A stretch of 64,000 nt of DNA, taken from NCBI RefSeq assembly GCF_900114445.1, contig NZ_FOTB01000006.1, forward strand, positions 239,012 to 303,011, written 5' to 3'. This DNA is from Salinicoccus halodurans. Its GTDB lineage: Bacteria > Bacillota > Bacilli > Staphylococcales > Salinicoccaceae. The notes under the pieces are model-generated. The model made no database searches, was not told where the DNA came from, and saw only the letters and a program-made list of their open reading frames with translations. Below, in pieces: positions 15,562 through 24,735 of this stretch. A program made the translations under genes and the position numbers. Within the stretch, counting starts at the first letter, position 1; each line of letters opens with the position of its first letter.

Positions 15562-15702
15562 GTGTCTCAAATTTTAAACGCGAATTTTAAATTTAATACT
15601 TGTAAAAAATAAATAAGGCATGAAAATATTACACATTAGATGGATTGTCCCGATTTAATGTGTCCGTATTCTTGACAGAGGTTCATATATATATGAAACC
15701 AT

Positions 15703-15741
15703 ATAAAAAAGAATGGTCACGTATTGGACACGTAACCACTC
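15703..15741 (-). terminator. Terminator of the tRNA-Asn/tRNA-Ser transcript
   Basis: On the minus strand TGGTTACGT pairs with ACGTGACCA (one mismatch), followed by TTCTTTTTTATA. It lies 30 bases past the 3' end of tRNA-Ser. Confidence 0.75.
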
Positions 15742-15769
15742 TAAACGTTGATATATCAACTGGTTATAA

Positions 15770-15858
15770 CGGAGATGGAGGGATTTGAACCCTCGCGCCG
15801 GCAAAACCGACCTACACCCTTAGCAGGGGCGCCTCTTCAGCCACTTGAGTACATCTCC
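15770..15858 (-). tRNA. tRNA-Ser (GCT)
   Basis: An 89-nt class II tRNA with GGAGATG/CATCTCC acceptor pairing, a long variable arm and anticodon loop CTGCTAA. CCA is not encoded. Its 3' end faces the accessory island. Confidence 0.95.
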
Positions 15859-15859
15859 A

Positions 15860-15934
15860 TGGCTCCACAGGTAGGATTCGAACCTACGACCGATCGGTTA
15901 ACAGCCGATAGCTCTACCACTGAGCTACTGTGGA
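15860..15934 (-). tRNA. tRNA-Asn (GTT)
   Basis: TCCACAG acceptor stem, anticodon GTT, T-loop TTCGAAT, CCA encoded. It is co-transcribed with tRNA-Ser one base downstream. Confidence 0.95.
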
Positions 15935-16022
15935 ACAATGTTATTTTTTCAATCGAACATTTACAATTATATCTATTCCCACAGATTATTTCAAGCTTTT
16001 CTCAACATGTTTTATATTAAAT

Positions 16023-16619
16023 TTACACTCTGCCTCTGGCTTGCAGACCATTTATATAATTTATATAAGAATGATAGATTGTTTCATTAATTTGGGCGGA
16101 TTCTCCCCTGCCCAAAGAAGGATATTGGAAATGCATTCCCATCTCTTTCTTTTGATACTTCTCCTTCTGCTGATTAAACCTGTAATGCAACTTAAGTGCA
16201 TTCAAATACTGATTGTTGAATGAAGAATAAGAAATATCCACTTCAAGTTCTTCATTATTTGAAAACTGTATGCGTGTCATTCCTTTATTATCCCAATATG
16301 CCTGTATATGTTTTATATTGAACCAGTTATTTTCATGCACTCTGTCGGAATGTGTACAGAAATATATGTAAGCGCCGAACAAATCTATGATTACAGGAAT
16401 TTTACTGGTGATATTGGTCAGAGATTTACTCAAATCTTTTCGGGCAAGATAATTTTGTGAATGATTTCTGCAATTTCTTTCTATTAACTTATTCGGAGTC
16501 AGTCTGCACTCCATACTGTCTCCATAAGTTTCCCCGATTCTGCTCTCTATATTCCCGTTATTATTAATTGATACGATATACATTGTTTCTTCATTTATCT
16601 GATACTGAAGCCGATTCAT
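16023..16619 (-). CDS. comK: Competence transcription factor ComK
   Basis: A 198-residue protein with the ComK layout: a conserved cysteine-containing N-terminal half, the IPVIIDLFGAYIYFCTHS strand-turn, the NWFNIKHIQAYW core, and VDISYSSFNNQYLNAL near the C-terminus. In Bacillus and Staphylococcus ComK activates DNA-uptake genes by binding AT-rich K-boxes. The upstream region (16640-16740) is very AT-rich with AAAA/TTTT tracts, and ComK is commonly autoregulated there. It is divergent from an IDEAL-domain gene, as in S. aureus. The frame is intact. Confidence 0.9.
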   Translation of the reverse strand: MNRLQYQINEETMYIVSINNNGNIESRIGETYGDSMECRLTPNKLIERNCRNHSQNYLARKDLSKSLTNITSKIPVIIDLFGAYIYFCTHSDRVHENNWFNIKHIQAYWDNKGMTRIQFSNNEELEVDISYSSFNNQYLNALKLHYRFNQQKEKYQKKEMGMHFQYPSLGRGESAQINETIYHSYINYINGLQARGRV

Positions 16620-16654
16620 ATTATTCCTCCTCTGTCTAAATATTCTAATTATAG

Positions 16655-16740
16655 AATATCACATGTTAACTATTTTGTTAACAAAAATATTAATTAATTA
16701 AAATTATTGTTAATAAAACCCTTATAGTTGTAATATTACA
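16655..16740 (-). promoter_or_regulatory. AT-rich comK control region
   Basis: It includes GTTAACTATTTTGTTAAC, an inverted repeat, and several AAAA...TTTT-type tracts resembling K-boxes. Exact operator positions cannot be fixed by eye. Confidence 0.4.
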
Positions 16741-16771
16741 TTAATAAATAATCTAAATATTCAAACTTTGT

Positions 16772-16800
16772 TTGACCTGCCTCGAAACGTGTTATATAAT
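16772..16800 (+). promoter_or_regulatory. Sigma-A promoter of the IDEAL gene
   Basis: TTGACC (16772-16777) and TATAAT (16795-16800) are separated by 17 bases. Confidence 0.8.
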
Positions 16801-16835
16801 TTGTAACAACCATTTAGATGAAGGGGGATTTAGGG

Positions 16836-17060
16836 ATGAATAAACAAGTATACCCAGTTAACCAGTTGCGTGTCTTCATCAACACAATCAACGACCTCTC
16901 TGCTGAACTCCTGTTGCAAGAAGCGATGGATGAATACAATTGTAAATTATACAATGATAAGATTGAGGAAGCGCTCTTGGCAAAAGATGAGGAAAAGTTC
17001 ATGAAATACACAAATCTGCTAAAGGAATTGACTGATGAAGATACAGACGACAGCGAATGA
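16836..17060 (+). CDS. IDEAL domain protein
   Basis: A 74-residue protein starting at ATG 16836, just after TTTAGGG; an ATG 6 codons earlier precedes GGGGG. It contains the IDEAL-type helical motif (LLLQEAMDEYNCKLYNDKIEEALLAKDEEKF), a short two-helix domain named for a conserved sequence in Firmicutes. The function is unknown. In staphylococci an IDEAL gene sits between comK and lplA just as here. Confidence 0.85.
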   Translation: MNKQVYPVNQLRVFINTINDLSAELLLQEAMDEYNCKLYNDKIEEALLAKDEEKFMKYTNLLKELTDEDTDDSE

Positions 17061-17068
17061 CGACAAAA

Positions 17069-17113
17069 AAAGCTGACTTTACATGTACATTGTACATAGA
17101 GTAAAGTCAGCTT
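17069..17113. terminator. Bidirectional terminator between the IDEAL gene and lplA
   Basis: AAGCTGACTTTAC pairs with GTAAAGTCAGCTT (13 bp), with A- and T-rich flanks. It serves convergent genes. Confidence 0.85.
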
Positions 17114-17120
17114 ATTTATA

Positions 17121-18110
17121 TTATGCGACAAGTTCCAATAATTCTTCTCTCGTAATGCGTCCGAGGTAATGGGATATATCCACATCTTTTAAAGCTTCTG
17201 CGATCGCTTCCCTGTTATGCTCCACTCCAATCAACTTTTCCTCGATTACATCAATCTCACCAACACCGAAGAAATCACCGAAGATTTTAGCATGTTCAAT
17301 CCTGCCTTTCTTGACATCCAATCTGACATCAAGCAGACCCGCCGGGAATTTGTGGGATACATTAAAGTTATACTTAGGGTTTTTACCGTAATTCCATTCC
17401 CATGTCTGATATTTTTCTGCTGAAAGCTTATTGATTTTCTCCCAGTCTTCATCTGTCAGTACATACTCTTCAATATTCTCTTCCCCATCGAATATATACT
17501 CCAGAATTTTGCGTTTGAATTCTTCTATATCGATTTTTTCTTCGAGGAAATCATTAATATTACCGACACGTCCCCTTACTGATTTGACACCTTTGGATTC
17601 GATCTTTTTCGGGTTTACTTTCAGTGCATTCTGAACTTCTGAAATATCGCTGTCGAGCATAAGAGTACCATGAGAGAACATTCTGCCCCTCTGGCTGAAC
17701 ATTGCATTCCCTGATACTTTCTTGCCATTGATTTCAAGATCATTTCTGCCTGAAAGCTCTGCAGGTATTCCCATATCATTCAATGCATCCACAATCGGCT
17801 GCGTGAATTTTCTGAAGTTATGGAAACTGTTTCCGTCGTCTTCTGTGATGAAGCTGAAATTCAGATTCCCTTCATCATGATATACTGCACCGCCGCCGGA
17901 AACACGTCTGACTACTTTGATGCCATGTTCCCTGATATAGGTTTCATTGATTTCTTCTATAGTATTTTGGTTCTTTCCAATGATGATTGATGGCTGATTC
18001 ACATAGAACAGAAAATATGAATCATCAGTGGGAATCTCGCGCAGTACATACTCTTCCATTGCCAGATTAATCATTGGGTCTGTAATATTATTGTTTGAAA
18101 TGAACTTCAA
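17121..18110 (-). CDS. lplA: Lipoate-protein ligase A
   Basis: A 329-residue enzyme that activates lipoate with ATP and attaches it to lipoyl domains of dehydrogenase complexes and GcvH. The hallmark VRRVSGGGAVYHDEGNLNFSF lies at about 70-90, followed by NDLEINGKKVSG (lysine of the active site) and SHGTLML. The C-terminal accessory domain (about 250-329) is present. The start is a TTG at 18110, about 8 bases after GAGGAGG. It matches the position of lplA beside comK/IDEAL in S. aureus. Confidence 0.93.
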   Translation of the reverse strand: MKFISNNNITDPMINLAMEEYVLREIPTDDSYFLFYVNQPSIIIGKNQNTIEEINETYIREHGIKVVRRVSGGGAVYHDEGNLNFSFITEDDGNSFHNFRKFTQPIVDALNDMGIPAELSGRNDLEINGKKVSGNAMFSQRGRMFSHGTLMLDSDISEVQNALKVNPKKIESKGVKSVRGRVGNINDFLEEKIDIEEFKRKILEYIFDGEENIEEYVLTDEDWEKINKLSAEKYQTWEWNYGKNPKYNFNVSHKFPAGLLDVRLDVKKGRIEHAKIFGDFFGVGEIDVIEEKLIGVEHNREAIAEALKDVDISHYLGRITREELLELVA

Positions 18111-18130
18111 CTTTTTTCCTCCTCAAAAAA

Positions 18131-18164
18131 ATGACCAGATATTATTATAATAACATTCTGGCCA
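18131..18164 (-). terminator. Hairpin downstream of hemY
   Basis: CCAGA pairs with TCTGG around an AT-rich, partly self-complementary loop, located just after the hemY stop. It is a weaker candidate, lacking a long T-run. Confidence 0.45.
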
Positions 18165-18175
18165 TGACTTTCCAT

Positions 18176-19546
18176 TTATTTAATTATGCTGTCTACAGCA
18201 TCTCTCGCCTGGTTCACACAATCCGGCAGCCCTACGCCGTAATGAGAGGCTCCTGTAAGTCTGATACCCGGATAGTGCTCTTCCATATATTTTCTGATGG
18301 CATCAATTCTTGATTTATGCCCTACTTTATATTGCGGCATGGAGTGTTTTAATTTTGTAACAATGGTAAATTCCGGATCGCCTTCCAAATCCATGATCTT
18401 ATCCAGATCTTTTCTCGCCAGACGAACGATTTCATCATCATTTTTCTCTTCAACTATAAAATCCCCCGGCCGGCCGACATATGCTCTCAGAAGGGCTTTT
18501 CCGTCCGGTGTGGAGTGTTTCCACTTCTTGTTGGTCCATGTACAAGCTGTGATGGAAGTATCCATTCTGCGGGACACTACAAAGCCTGTGCCGTCAATGT
18601 CATTCTTTACCTGGTCTTCATCAAATCCCATGACGACAGTTGCTACGCTTGTTGCTCCCATGTGTTTGAAGTACTCAAGTGGAAGGTCATCGAACCACCT
18701 CTTGTACTGGAAGTGCGGCGTTGTAATGATGATGTTGTCATAGATCTTCGTCTCACCATTTACCCGGAGGGTGTATGCAGCATCTTTTTTATCAATAGAC
18801 TCTACGTCACTTTCGAACCGGGCATTGACCCCTCTCTCAGTATTCACTTTTAGGAGCTGGTCAACGAACGATTGCAGACCGTTTTCAAATTGAAGGAACT
18901 GTCCCTGTTTTTTGCCTGTCGGCTTTCCGGTTGATTTCGGTTTTTCTGCAATAGCGCCTTTGATGAGACTGCCATATTTCTCTTCCCTTTCTTTGAAATA
19001 GGGAAAAGTGGACATCAGACTCAACTCATCAATATTCGTCGCATATATACCTGAAAGCAGGGGCTCAATCATGTTTTCAAGAACATCATCCCCCAGCCTC
19101 CTCCGGAAGAATCCGCCTACTGACACATCTGTGTACAGAGGTGCAGGCTTTTTGAAAAGATCCAGTCCGGCTGTCAGTTTGCCACCTGCTGAAACAAGGT
19201 CGGTCGTAAGGAACGGACCGAGCTCTGTCGGCACTCCCAGCACAGCTCCTTTGGGGAGTGCTGATAATTTATTGTTTGAATAAATGTAGGATTGCCCGGT
19301 TGAATTCCTTACCAGCTCATCTCCCATGCCAATCTCTTCGGCAAGTTCAGTCATTGCCGTCTTTCTTGCCAAATAGGATTCAGGACCGAGTTCAATGGTA
19401 TACCCATCTCTTCTGTGAGTTCTGATTTTACCGCCGGCACGATTCTCTTTTTCAAACAGATCTATCTCAATATCATCATGTTTGGATAAATAATATGCTG
19501 CTGAGAGTCCAGTAATTCCCGCTCCGATTATGGCAACTTTCTTCAC
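18176..19546 (-). CDS. hemY: Coproporphyrinogen III oxidase (HemY/CgoX)
   Basis: A 456-residue FAD enzyme. The N-terminal GxGxxG dinucleotide motif is VAIIGAGITGLSAAYYLS, followed by the FEKENRAGGKIRT ribose-binding segment. The C-terminal GASHYGVGLPDCVNQARDAV closes the FAD site. In Gram-positives HemY acts on coproporphyrinogen III, the soluble route in which iron is inserted into coproporphyrin. The start is GTG. It is the last gene of hemE-hemH-hemY, with 18 bases after hemH. Confidence 0.95.
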   Translation of the reverse strand: MKKVAIIGAGITGLSAAYYLSKHDDIEIDLFEKENRAGGKIRTHRRDGYTIELGPESYLARKTAMTELAEEIGMGDELVRNSTGQSYIYSNNKLSALPKGAVLGVPTELGPFLTTDLVSAGGKLTAGLDLFKKPAPLYTDVSVGGFFRRRLGDDVLENMIEPLLSGIYATNIDELSLMSTFPYFKEREEKYGSLIKGAIAEKPKSTGKPTGKKQGQFLQFENGLQSFVDQLLKVNTERGVNARFESDVESIDKKDAAYTLRVNGETKIYDNIIITTPHFQYKRWFDDLPLEYFKHMGATSVATVVMGFDEDQVKNDIDGTGFVVSRRMDTSITACTWTNKKWKHSTPDGKALLRAYVGRPGDFIVEEKNDDEIVRLARKDLDKIMDLEGDPEFTIVTKLKHSMPQYKVGHKSRIDAIRKYMEEHYPGIRLTGASHYGVGLPDCVNQARDAVDSIIK

Positions 19547-19564
19547 TTTAATCAGCCTTCTTTA

Positions 19565-20482
19565 CTACAGTTTATTAATTTCGTTAATCATCGCCTGGAT
19601 AAAGCGTTCATCCGTATTCGGCATTGCAGGACGGTGATAGCCTGCTCCAACTTCATCACAAACCACTTTACATTCGTAATCGTTGTCATAAAGTACTTCC
19701 AGATGCTCACACACGAATCCGACAGGCAGATAGATGAAATGTTTGTAGTCATGTGTTTCATGAAGTTCCCTCGTCAGGTCCTGCACATCCGGTCCGAGCC
19801 ATGGGTCCGGCGTGTTCCCTTCTGACTGCCAGCCGACATGTACATTTTCCAGGCCGGCATTCTTTTTGATCAACGCTGCTGTTTCTTCCAGCTGATCAGG
19901 ATATGGGTCATTATGTTCTTTGATCTTCTCAGGAAGGCTGTGCGCGCTCACAATCGTTGCCGTTTGTGACAGTTCCGCTTCAGGGATTTCCGTGATCGCA
20001 GATTTCACCGCTTCAGTCCAGAAATCGATGAACGGCTCCTGCTCATAAAATGATTCGACGGATTTTATTTCAATCCCATATTTTTCGCCCTCGGCTTTTG
20101 CCCGTTCATTGTATGATCCAACCGAAAATCCCGAGTAATGAGGTGCCAGTACAACGGATACCGCTTCTTTGATTCCATGGTTGCTCATGGATTCAACCGC
20201 GTCCTCAATGAATGGATCGATATGCTTCAGTCCGATGAACAGTTCATATTCCACATCATTCTGCGCGGCATTCAGTTTATTGACGAGCGCTTCAGCCTGT
20301 CTTTTAGTAGTATCCGCAAGCGGAGATATGCCTCCGATCGCTTCGTAGCGTTCTTTTAAGTCCTGCAGCGCTTCTTCGGAAGGTTTTCTTCCATGTCTGA
20401 TATGTGTGTAATACGGCTCGATATCCTCCTCCTTATAAGGGGTACCATACGCCATCACTAATAATCCTTTTTTCACTGTCAT
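19565..20482 (-). CDS. hemH: Coproporphyrin/protoporphyrin ferrochelatase
   Basis: A 305-residue ferrochelatase (CpfC in the coproporphyrin-dependent pathway). Visible motifs are LLVMAYGTP at the start, the [12 protein letters not shown] segment, [14 protein letters not shown], the metal-site histidine in [12 protein letters not shown], and the C-terminal [16 protein letters not shown] with the conserved glutamate. It inserts ferrous iron into the porphyrin. It starts 6 bases after hemE ends, so the two are co-transcribed. Confidence 0.95.
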   Translation of the reverse strand: MTVKKGLLVMAYGTPYKEEDIEPYYTHIRHGRKPSEEALQDLKERYEAIGGISPLADTTKRQAEALVNKLNAAQNDVEYELFIGLKHIDPFIEDAVESMSNHGIKEAVSVVLAPHYSGFSVGSYNERAKAEGEKYGIEIKSVESFYEQEPFIDFWTEAVKSAITEIPEAELSQTATIVSAHSLPEKIKEHNDPYPDQLEETAALIKKNAGLENVHVGWQSEGNTPDPWLGPDVQDLTRELHETHDYKHFIYLPVGFVCEHLEVLYDNDYECKVVCDEVGAGYHRPAMPNTDERFIQAMINEINKL

Positions 20483-20488
20483 TCAAAA

Positions 20489-21514
20489 TCACTTTCCTTT
20501 GCTGTATTCATGTACAAAAGTAGTCAGTCGTTTCAATGTTTCCGGTTTTACTTCAGGGAACACGCCATGACCCAGATTAAAGATATGGCCGTCATTGTTC
20601 CCCTGATCCAGTATCTGTTTAGCCCGCTGCTCTATGATCTCCCAGTCCGCCAGCAGAAGCGCGGGATCAAGGTTGCCTTGAAGGGCTTTCTTCACACCCA
20701 TGCCGCGTGCTTCTTCGATGGACGTCCTCCAGTCAAGACCCATGACATCCATATGCAATTTATTCCATTCAGGAATAAGATGGGAGGCGCCGATTCCGAA
20801 AACGATCACAGGCACATCCATCGCCCTGATGCTGTCGACGATCTGGTTCATATATGGCGCAAGATAATGTGCATAATCCGCTTTGTTCAACGCACCGCCC
20901 CAGGAATCGAATATTTGAATGAGGCTCGCTCCGGATTCAACCTGCGCTTTTAAATAACGGATGCTCATATCAGTCAGCTTTTCCATGAGTCTGAACCATG
21001 TTTCCGGCTGATTATACATCATAGTTTTCGTCTTATGATAATTTTTTGTAGGACCGCCCTCGATCATATAGCTGGCCACTGTAAACGGTGCCCCGCAAAA
21101 ACCGATCAAAGGGACATTCAATTTTTCCTTGGTCAGTATCTCTATCGTCTTGTAGACATAATCAAGATCTTTATACGGATCAAGTTCACCAAGTTTTTCA
21201 ACATCACTGATATGGCGGATTGGATTGTGGATCACAGGACCTACCCCAGCCTTTATCTCCACGTCTATCCCGATTGGTGCCAGTGGTGAAACAATGTCCT
21301 TATAGAGCACTGCAGCGTCCACGTTATAATTCTCCACAGGTGTTGCTGTCAAATATGCAGTCAGTTCAGGCTGATGCGTAATTTCCATGAGAGAATATTT
21401 TTCTTTGACCTTGTTATACTCGGGCTGACTGCGACCGACCTGTCTCATAAACCAGACAGGAGTATAATCTGTCTTTTCACCTTTTGCCGCTTTGATGATA
21501 ATATCATTGAACAA
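20489..21514 (-). CDS. hemE: Uroporphyrinogen decarboxylase
   Basis: A 341-residue enzyme converting uroporphyrinogen III to coproporphyrinogen III. The N-terminal signature [16 protein letters not shown] has the catalytic arginines; family members usually have RQAGRS here, so the valine is a mild variant. The second signature [17 protein letters not shown] is present, with [11 protein letters not shown] near the end. I chose the TTG at 21514, preceded by GGAGG with 8 bases spacing, over an ATA/ATG further up that lacks a ribosome binding site. Confidence 0.94.
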   Translation of the reverse strand: MFNDIIIKAAKGEKTDYTPVWFMRQVGRSQPEYNKVKEKYSLMEITHQPELTAYLTATPVENYNVDAAVLYKDIVSPLAPIGIDVEIKAGVGPVIHNPIRHISDVEKLGELDPYKDLDYVYKTIEILTKEKLNVPLIGFCGAPFTVASYMIEGGPTKNYHKTKTMMYNQPETWFRLMEKLTDMSIRYLKAQVESGASLIQIFDSWGGALNKADYAHYLAPYMNQIVDSIRAMDVPVIVFGIGASHLIPEWNKLHMDVMGLDWRTSIEEARGMGVKKALQGNLDPALLLADWEIIEQRAKQILDQGNNDGHIFNLGHGVFPEVKPETLKRLTTFVHEYSKGK

Positions 21515-21679
21515 TGTATTTTCCTCCAATATTCTATATATCACTCAATATTTTAACATACTGTTGATAATTATTATTAATTGCGGCCATAATGTCAAAA
21601 AATCGATTTATTTGGATTGCGTTTACCGTCATATGATTTAAGGTATGTAGATACTAAGACTATTTAAGAGGTGAACAGA

Positions 21680-22216
21680 ATGCAACTACATTTAACAACA
21701 GGAACACTGAGATACTTGAAAGATATAAGACAGGAACATCCTGAAGTTCATATCGGTGCAATGGGCCAGGATGCTATGCTTTATTATGAAGATGACAAAG
21801 AGGATTCAATATTCAATTCCCGCCACACCTATAATATTGACCATTCAAAAGGTGCCTTGGATGATGAAAATGCGACATCAGCACATTTCATCCCTATTCC
21901 TGATAATAAGAAGGGTTCGATGCACGGCCATATTGCCGACTTGGAAAGTGCATTGCAGAACACGAATGGTGTAATGGCGTACCGGATTGGCGAGGCTATC
22001 AATGATGAGTCATTTGTCGTCCTGATTCAATGGGCCGGAGCATCCACATACAGTGATTTCAAACACACGGATGATTACAGGTCCTACCTCAGCAGCGAAG
22101 CATTGAAAAAATTCCGGACAGCCGAATCTTTATTCCATCAATCCATCTCCGCAAGGTTCTTCCTTCCTTTGAAAGACAATGAAGAAGACTCGGAAAACCC
22201 CGAAGACGAATTTTAA
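21680..22216 (+). CDS. traP: TRAP/HmoB-like antibiotic-monooxygenase-fold protein
   Basis: A 178-residue protein between hemE and ecsB, the position of traP (target of RNAIII-activating protein) in S. aureus. The C-terminal half (about 95-165) has an ABM-like fold with VLIQWAGASTYSDFKHTDDYRSY. The family is now linked more with haem/oxidative stress (HmoB) than with quorum sensing. The middle has an acidic, low-conservation segment. ATG 21680 follows AAGAGGTG. Identity rests on synteny plus the C-terminal pattern. Confidence 0.75.
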   Translation: MQLHLTTGTLRYLKDIRQEHPEVHIGAMGQDAMLYYEDDKEDSIFNSRHTYNIDHSKGALDDENATSAHFIPIPDNKKGSMHGHIADLESALQNTNGVMAYRIGEAINDESFVVLIQWAGASTYSDFKHTDDYRSYLSSEALKKFRTAESLFHQSISARFFLPLKDNEEDSENPEDEF

Positions 22217-22242
22217 GCGACTGAAGTATCAGTCGCTTAATT
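22212..22242. terminator. Bidirectional terminator between traP and ecsB
   Basis: TTAAGCGACTGA pairs with TCAGTCGCTTAA with a four-base loop. Confidence 0.8.
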
Positions 22243-23431
22243 CCTGCTCTTTTTTATATACGGTTCTGCTGAATATCCTGTTTGTCAAATATCCCCAGAC
22301 AGGGAAGACCACTGCGATATAGAAGAGTGCCGGATGGATAGCTGCGAATATGATACCGAATATCAGAGATATGACGAACACTGATTTATGTGAGTAAGTG
22401 ACATAGCTTCTCTGTATGAATGTCCTGTCCACGGGCCAGACTTTCGGCCAGAGCAGATAGGCCTGGGCGGAATAGATCTGGGACATCTGAAGGACGATGA
22501 CATATATGCCGAATAATCCGATGACGACGGACAAGTATATATTACCCATCCATACCATTATAATGCCGAAAAGTATGATGAGCCTCAAAATGATCATCGG
22601 CAGGTCATGATCCCGTGCAAAGGTTCTGTAAAATAAGAACTCATACATTTTTTCCTTATTGAAAGATGCGCCTTTCGGCTTCCACAATAATGGATCCAGA
22701 TATTTCCTTCTTTTAAACTGCTTTTCAAGATGGCTGACATTCGTAAACATGGAAACATTCCTGTAATAACGGTTAAGCTGCACCTCCTCATGTTCTATAT
22801 ATGCATTCCAATCCAAATAGCGGTGTTCCCGCCTCTTTACATACTTACCCATTGCAAACAGCAATATCAGTGAAAGTACCAGCCATGCCGGATGCTGCAG
22901 CACAAGCATCAGGCTGAGTATATTCACGATGAAAAGGACGGGCGTCATGCCTATCCTTGAAATCTGGGTGTTTATGGCACGCTTATTTATATGGAAATTG
23001 GCAATATAATGAAGCAGGGATAACAGTAAAAACAATGATATTACGAATGTATCATGGCCAACCGTCAATATCAGCAGGGCAACCACTGCACCAGTGATCA
23101 CTTTCGATATACCGAGCATCAAAGAGTACCGGCCGGCATCTTTGAAATAGGCATCCATGCGTGTTTCATACGGCAGCAGAAAGATACCATCCGCAGGTTT
23201 CAGGAGCGAGCGGTACCCTGGTAATAAAAGCATGCTCATCAGAAGAGCCGCAATCATATCCAGCCATATTGAAGACTCCAGTGTCTGAAGTAAACCAAGC
23301 AGTGAATAAAGGAACACACCGCCTGCGATTGTAAGAAAGATCAGAAAGTGGCTGTTGAAGATAAATTTACTATAATAGCTGCGGCGCTTGATGTCCGCAT
23401 TCATCCTGGGTTTAAAAAGAGTATCAGGCAT
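22229..23431 (-). CDS. ecsB: ABC transporter permease EcsB
   Basis: A 400-residue membrane protein with several hydrophobic helices (about 30-70, 100-195, 285-335, 345-385) and a basic N-terminus (FKPRMNADIKRRSYYSKFIF). EcsB is the membrane partner of EcsA; loss in Bacillus and Staphylococcus affects protein secretion, membrane protease activity and competence. Its start overlaps the end of ecsA by 8 bases, typical of this operon. Confidence 0.9.
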   Translation of the reverse strand: MPDTLFKPRMNADIKRRSYYSKFIFNSHFLIFLTIAGGVFLYSLLGLLQTLESSIWLDMIAALLMSMLLLPGYRSLLKPADGIFLLPYETRMDAYFKDAGRYSLMLGISKVITGAVVALLILTVGHDTFVISLFLLLSLLHYIANFHINKRAINTQISRIGMTPVLFIVNILSLMLVLQHPAWLVLSLILLFAMGKYVKRREHRYLDWNAYIEHEEVQLNRYYRNVSMFTNVSHLEKQFKRRKYLDPLLWKPKGASFNKEKMYEFLFYRTFARDHDLPMIILRLIILFGIIMVWMGNIYLSVVIGLFGIYVIVLQMSQIYSAQAYLLWPKVWPVDRTFIQRSYVTYSHKSVFVISLIFGIIFAAIHPALFYIAVVFPVWGYLTNRIFSRTVYKKEQELSD

Positions 23432-24164
23432 TGTCTATGCCGCCTCCTGTGATCTTGAGATATACTTCATCAAGTGAGGCGCCATGCATGTTGAATTCAT
23501 CCCTCAGTGCATCGAGACTGCCTTCTGCCACCATTTTACCGTTGTCAATGATTGCAAAGCGATCACAATATTTTTCTGCTGTAGCCAGAATATGTGTACT
23601 CATCAATATGGAACGGCCGCCGTTTCTTTCTTCAACCATCAGATCAATCAGGGAATCTATACCCAGGGGATCCAAACCTAGAAATGGCTCATCGATGATG
23701 TACAGATCCGGTCTGGCCAAAAAAGCACAGACCAGCATCACTTTCTGCTTCATACCTTTGGAGAAATGAGTCGGGAACATGTTGATTTTTGTATCCAGCC
23801 TGAATATTTTAAGGAGATCGCCTGCCCTTTCCAGTGCTGTCTCCTCGCCAATACCGTATGCCATTGCTGTCATCTGTATATGTTCTTTCAATGTCAGCTC
23901 TTCATACAATACCGGTGTTTCCGGTATGTATGCCAGATGTCTCCTGTAATCTTCTGCATTTTCACCGATTGTGATGCCGTCTACACGTATTTCTCCTGAG
24001 TGCGGCCGTAATAATCCAAGAATATGTTTAATGGTCGTACTCTTGCCGGCACCGTTCAAACCTATAAGACCGACAATTTCACCTTTGTTTATGTTCAGCG
24101 ATACATCATGTATAACAGGCGTCTTCGAATATCCACCCGTTAAATGTTCTATTTGCAGTACCAT
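23424..24164 (-). CDS. ecsA: ABC transporter ATP-binding protein EcsA
   Basis: A 246-residue ATPase with Walker A GLNGAGKST, signature FSKGMKQKVM and Walker B LYIIDEPFLGLDP followed by the STHILATAE switch. The ATG at 24164 follows AAGGAAG; a longer frame from 24191 lacks a ribosome binding site. The product works with EcsB. Gene order ecsA-ecsB, divergent from hit, is the standard Bacillales arrangement. Confidence 0.94.
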   Translation of the reverse strand: MVLQIEHLTGGYSKTPVIHDVSLNINKGEIVGLIGLNGAGKSTTIKHILGLLRPHSGEIRVDGITIGENAEDYRRHLAYIPETPVLYEELTLKEHIQMTAMAYGIGEETALERAGDLLKIFRLDTKINMFPTHFSKGMKQKVMLVCAFLARPDLYIIDEPFLGLDPLGIDSLIDLMVEERNGGRSILMSTHILATAEKYCDRFAIIDNGKMVAEGSLDALRDEFNMHGASLDEVYLKITGGGIDNA

Positions 24165-24250
24165 AACCGACTTCCTTTTATTTGTGATCATTTATTTGTA
24201 TACTTGTATTAAAATTAATATATCATAACTGAACAATGGAGGTACAATGA

Positions 24251-24679
24251 ATGAGCAAAACAATCTTTGAGAAAATAGCCGACCATGAAATCCCTTCGAA
24301 CATCGTATACGAAGACGATGTGTGCGTTGCATTTACAGATGCTTTTCCGCTTTCAAAAGGACATACGCTCGTAATACCAAGGAAACCGGTTGAAAATATT
24401 TATGATCTGGATGAAAAAACCGGTGCACATATCATGAAAGTGATCACTGAAGTTGCAAACGCGATCAAAACAGCCTTTAATCCGGCTGGACTGAACGTCG
24501 TCCAGAATAATGGCGAGTATGCTTCCCAGACGGTCTTCCATATTCACTTCCATCTTATTCCAAGATATGAAAGTGAATATGACGGGTTCAGTTACAACTG
24601 GAATCAGGATCCTGACGAGCGCAGTGATCAACAGAAAAAAGAAATAGAAGACGCCATTAAAAATCAGTTGAATGTATAA
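24251..24679 (+). CDS. hit: HIT family protein (Hit)
   Basis: A 142-residue histidine-triad nucleotide-binding protein. The triad FHIHFHLIPR lies at about 96-105, and GLNVVQNNGEYASQTV precedes it. HIT proteins hydrolyse adenosine nucleotide phosphoramidates and related compounds. GGAGG precedes the ATG. It is divergent from ecsA, as in B. subtilis and S. aureus. Confidence 0.94.
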   Translation: MSKTIFEKIADHEIPSNIVYEDDVCVAFTDAFPLSKGHTLVIPRKPVENIYDLDEKTGAHIMKVITEVANAIKTAFNPAGLNVVQNNGEYASQTVFHIHFHLIPRYESEYDGFSYNWNQDPDERSDQQKKEIEDAIKNQLNV

Positions 24680-24735
24680 TACTTTCATGGTTCGGGTAAA
24701 GAGACCTAAATGCCAAAAAGGACGTGACACTAATA

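Larger units (their letters stand above)
14343..15666 (+). mobile_element. IS3-family (IS150-like) insertion sequence
   Basis: About 1.32 kb with two overlapping frames, orfA and orfB. The ends are imperfect inverted repeats: the left end begins CGGACACAGTAAATTG and the right end, reverse-complemented, begins CGGACACATTAAATCG. A slippery A-AAA-AAG heptamer lies at 14668-14674 at the end of orfA, as expected for programmed -1 frameshifting. I see no clear short target duplication, so one flank may have been rearranged. GC is higher than in the island around it. Confidence 0.88.

Noticed and set aside
1..15600. A second copy of the tRNA-Ser 3' tail as left attachment site
   Set aside because: I looked for repeats of the GGAGATGGAGGGATTTGAAC segment and found none within the window.
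1..15769. CRISPR array or cas genes near the HEPN protein
   Set aside because: I found no regularly spaced direct repeats. R-x4-H motifs alone do not make the Abi protein a Cas13; its size and N-terminal motifs are Abi_2.
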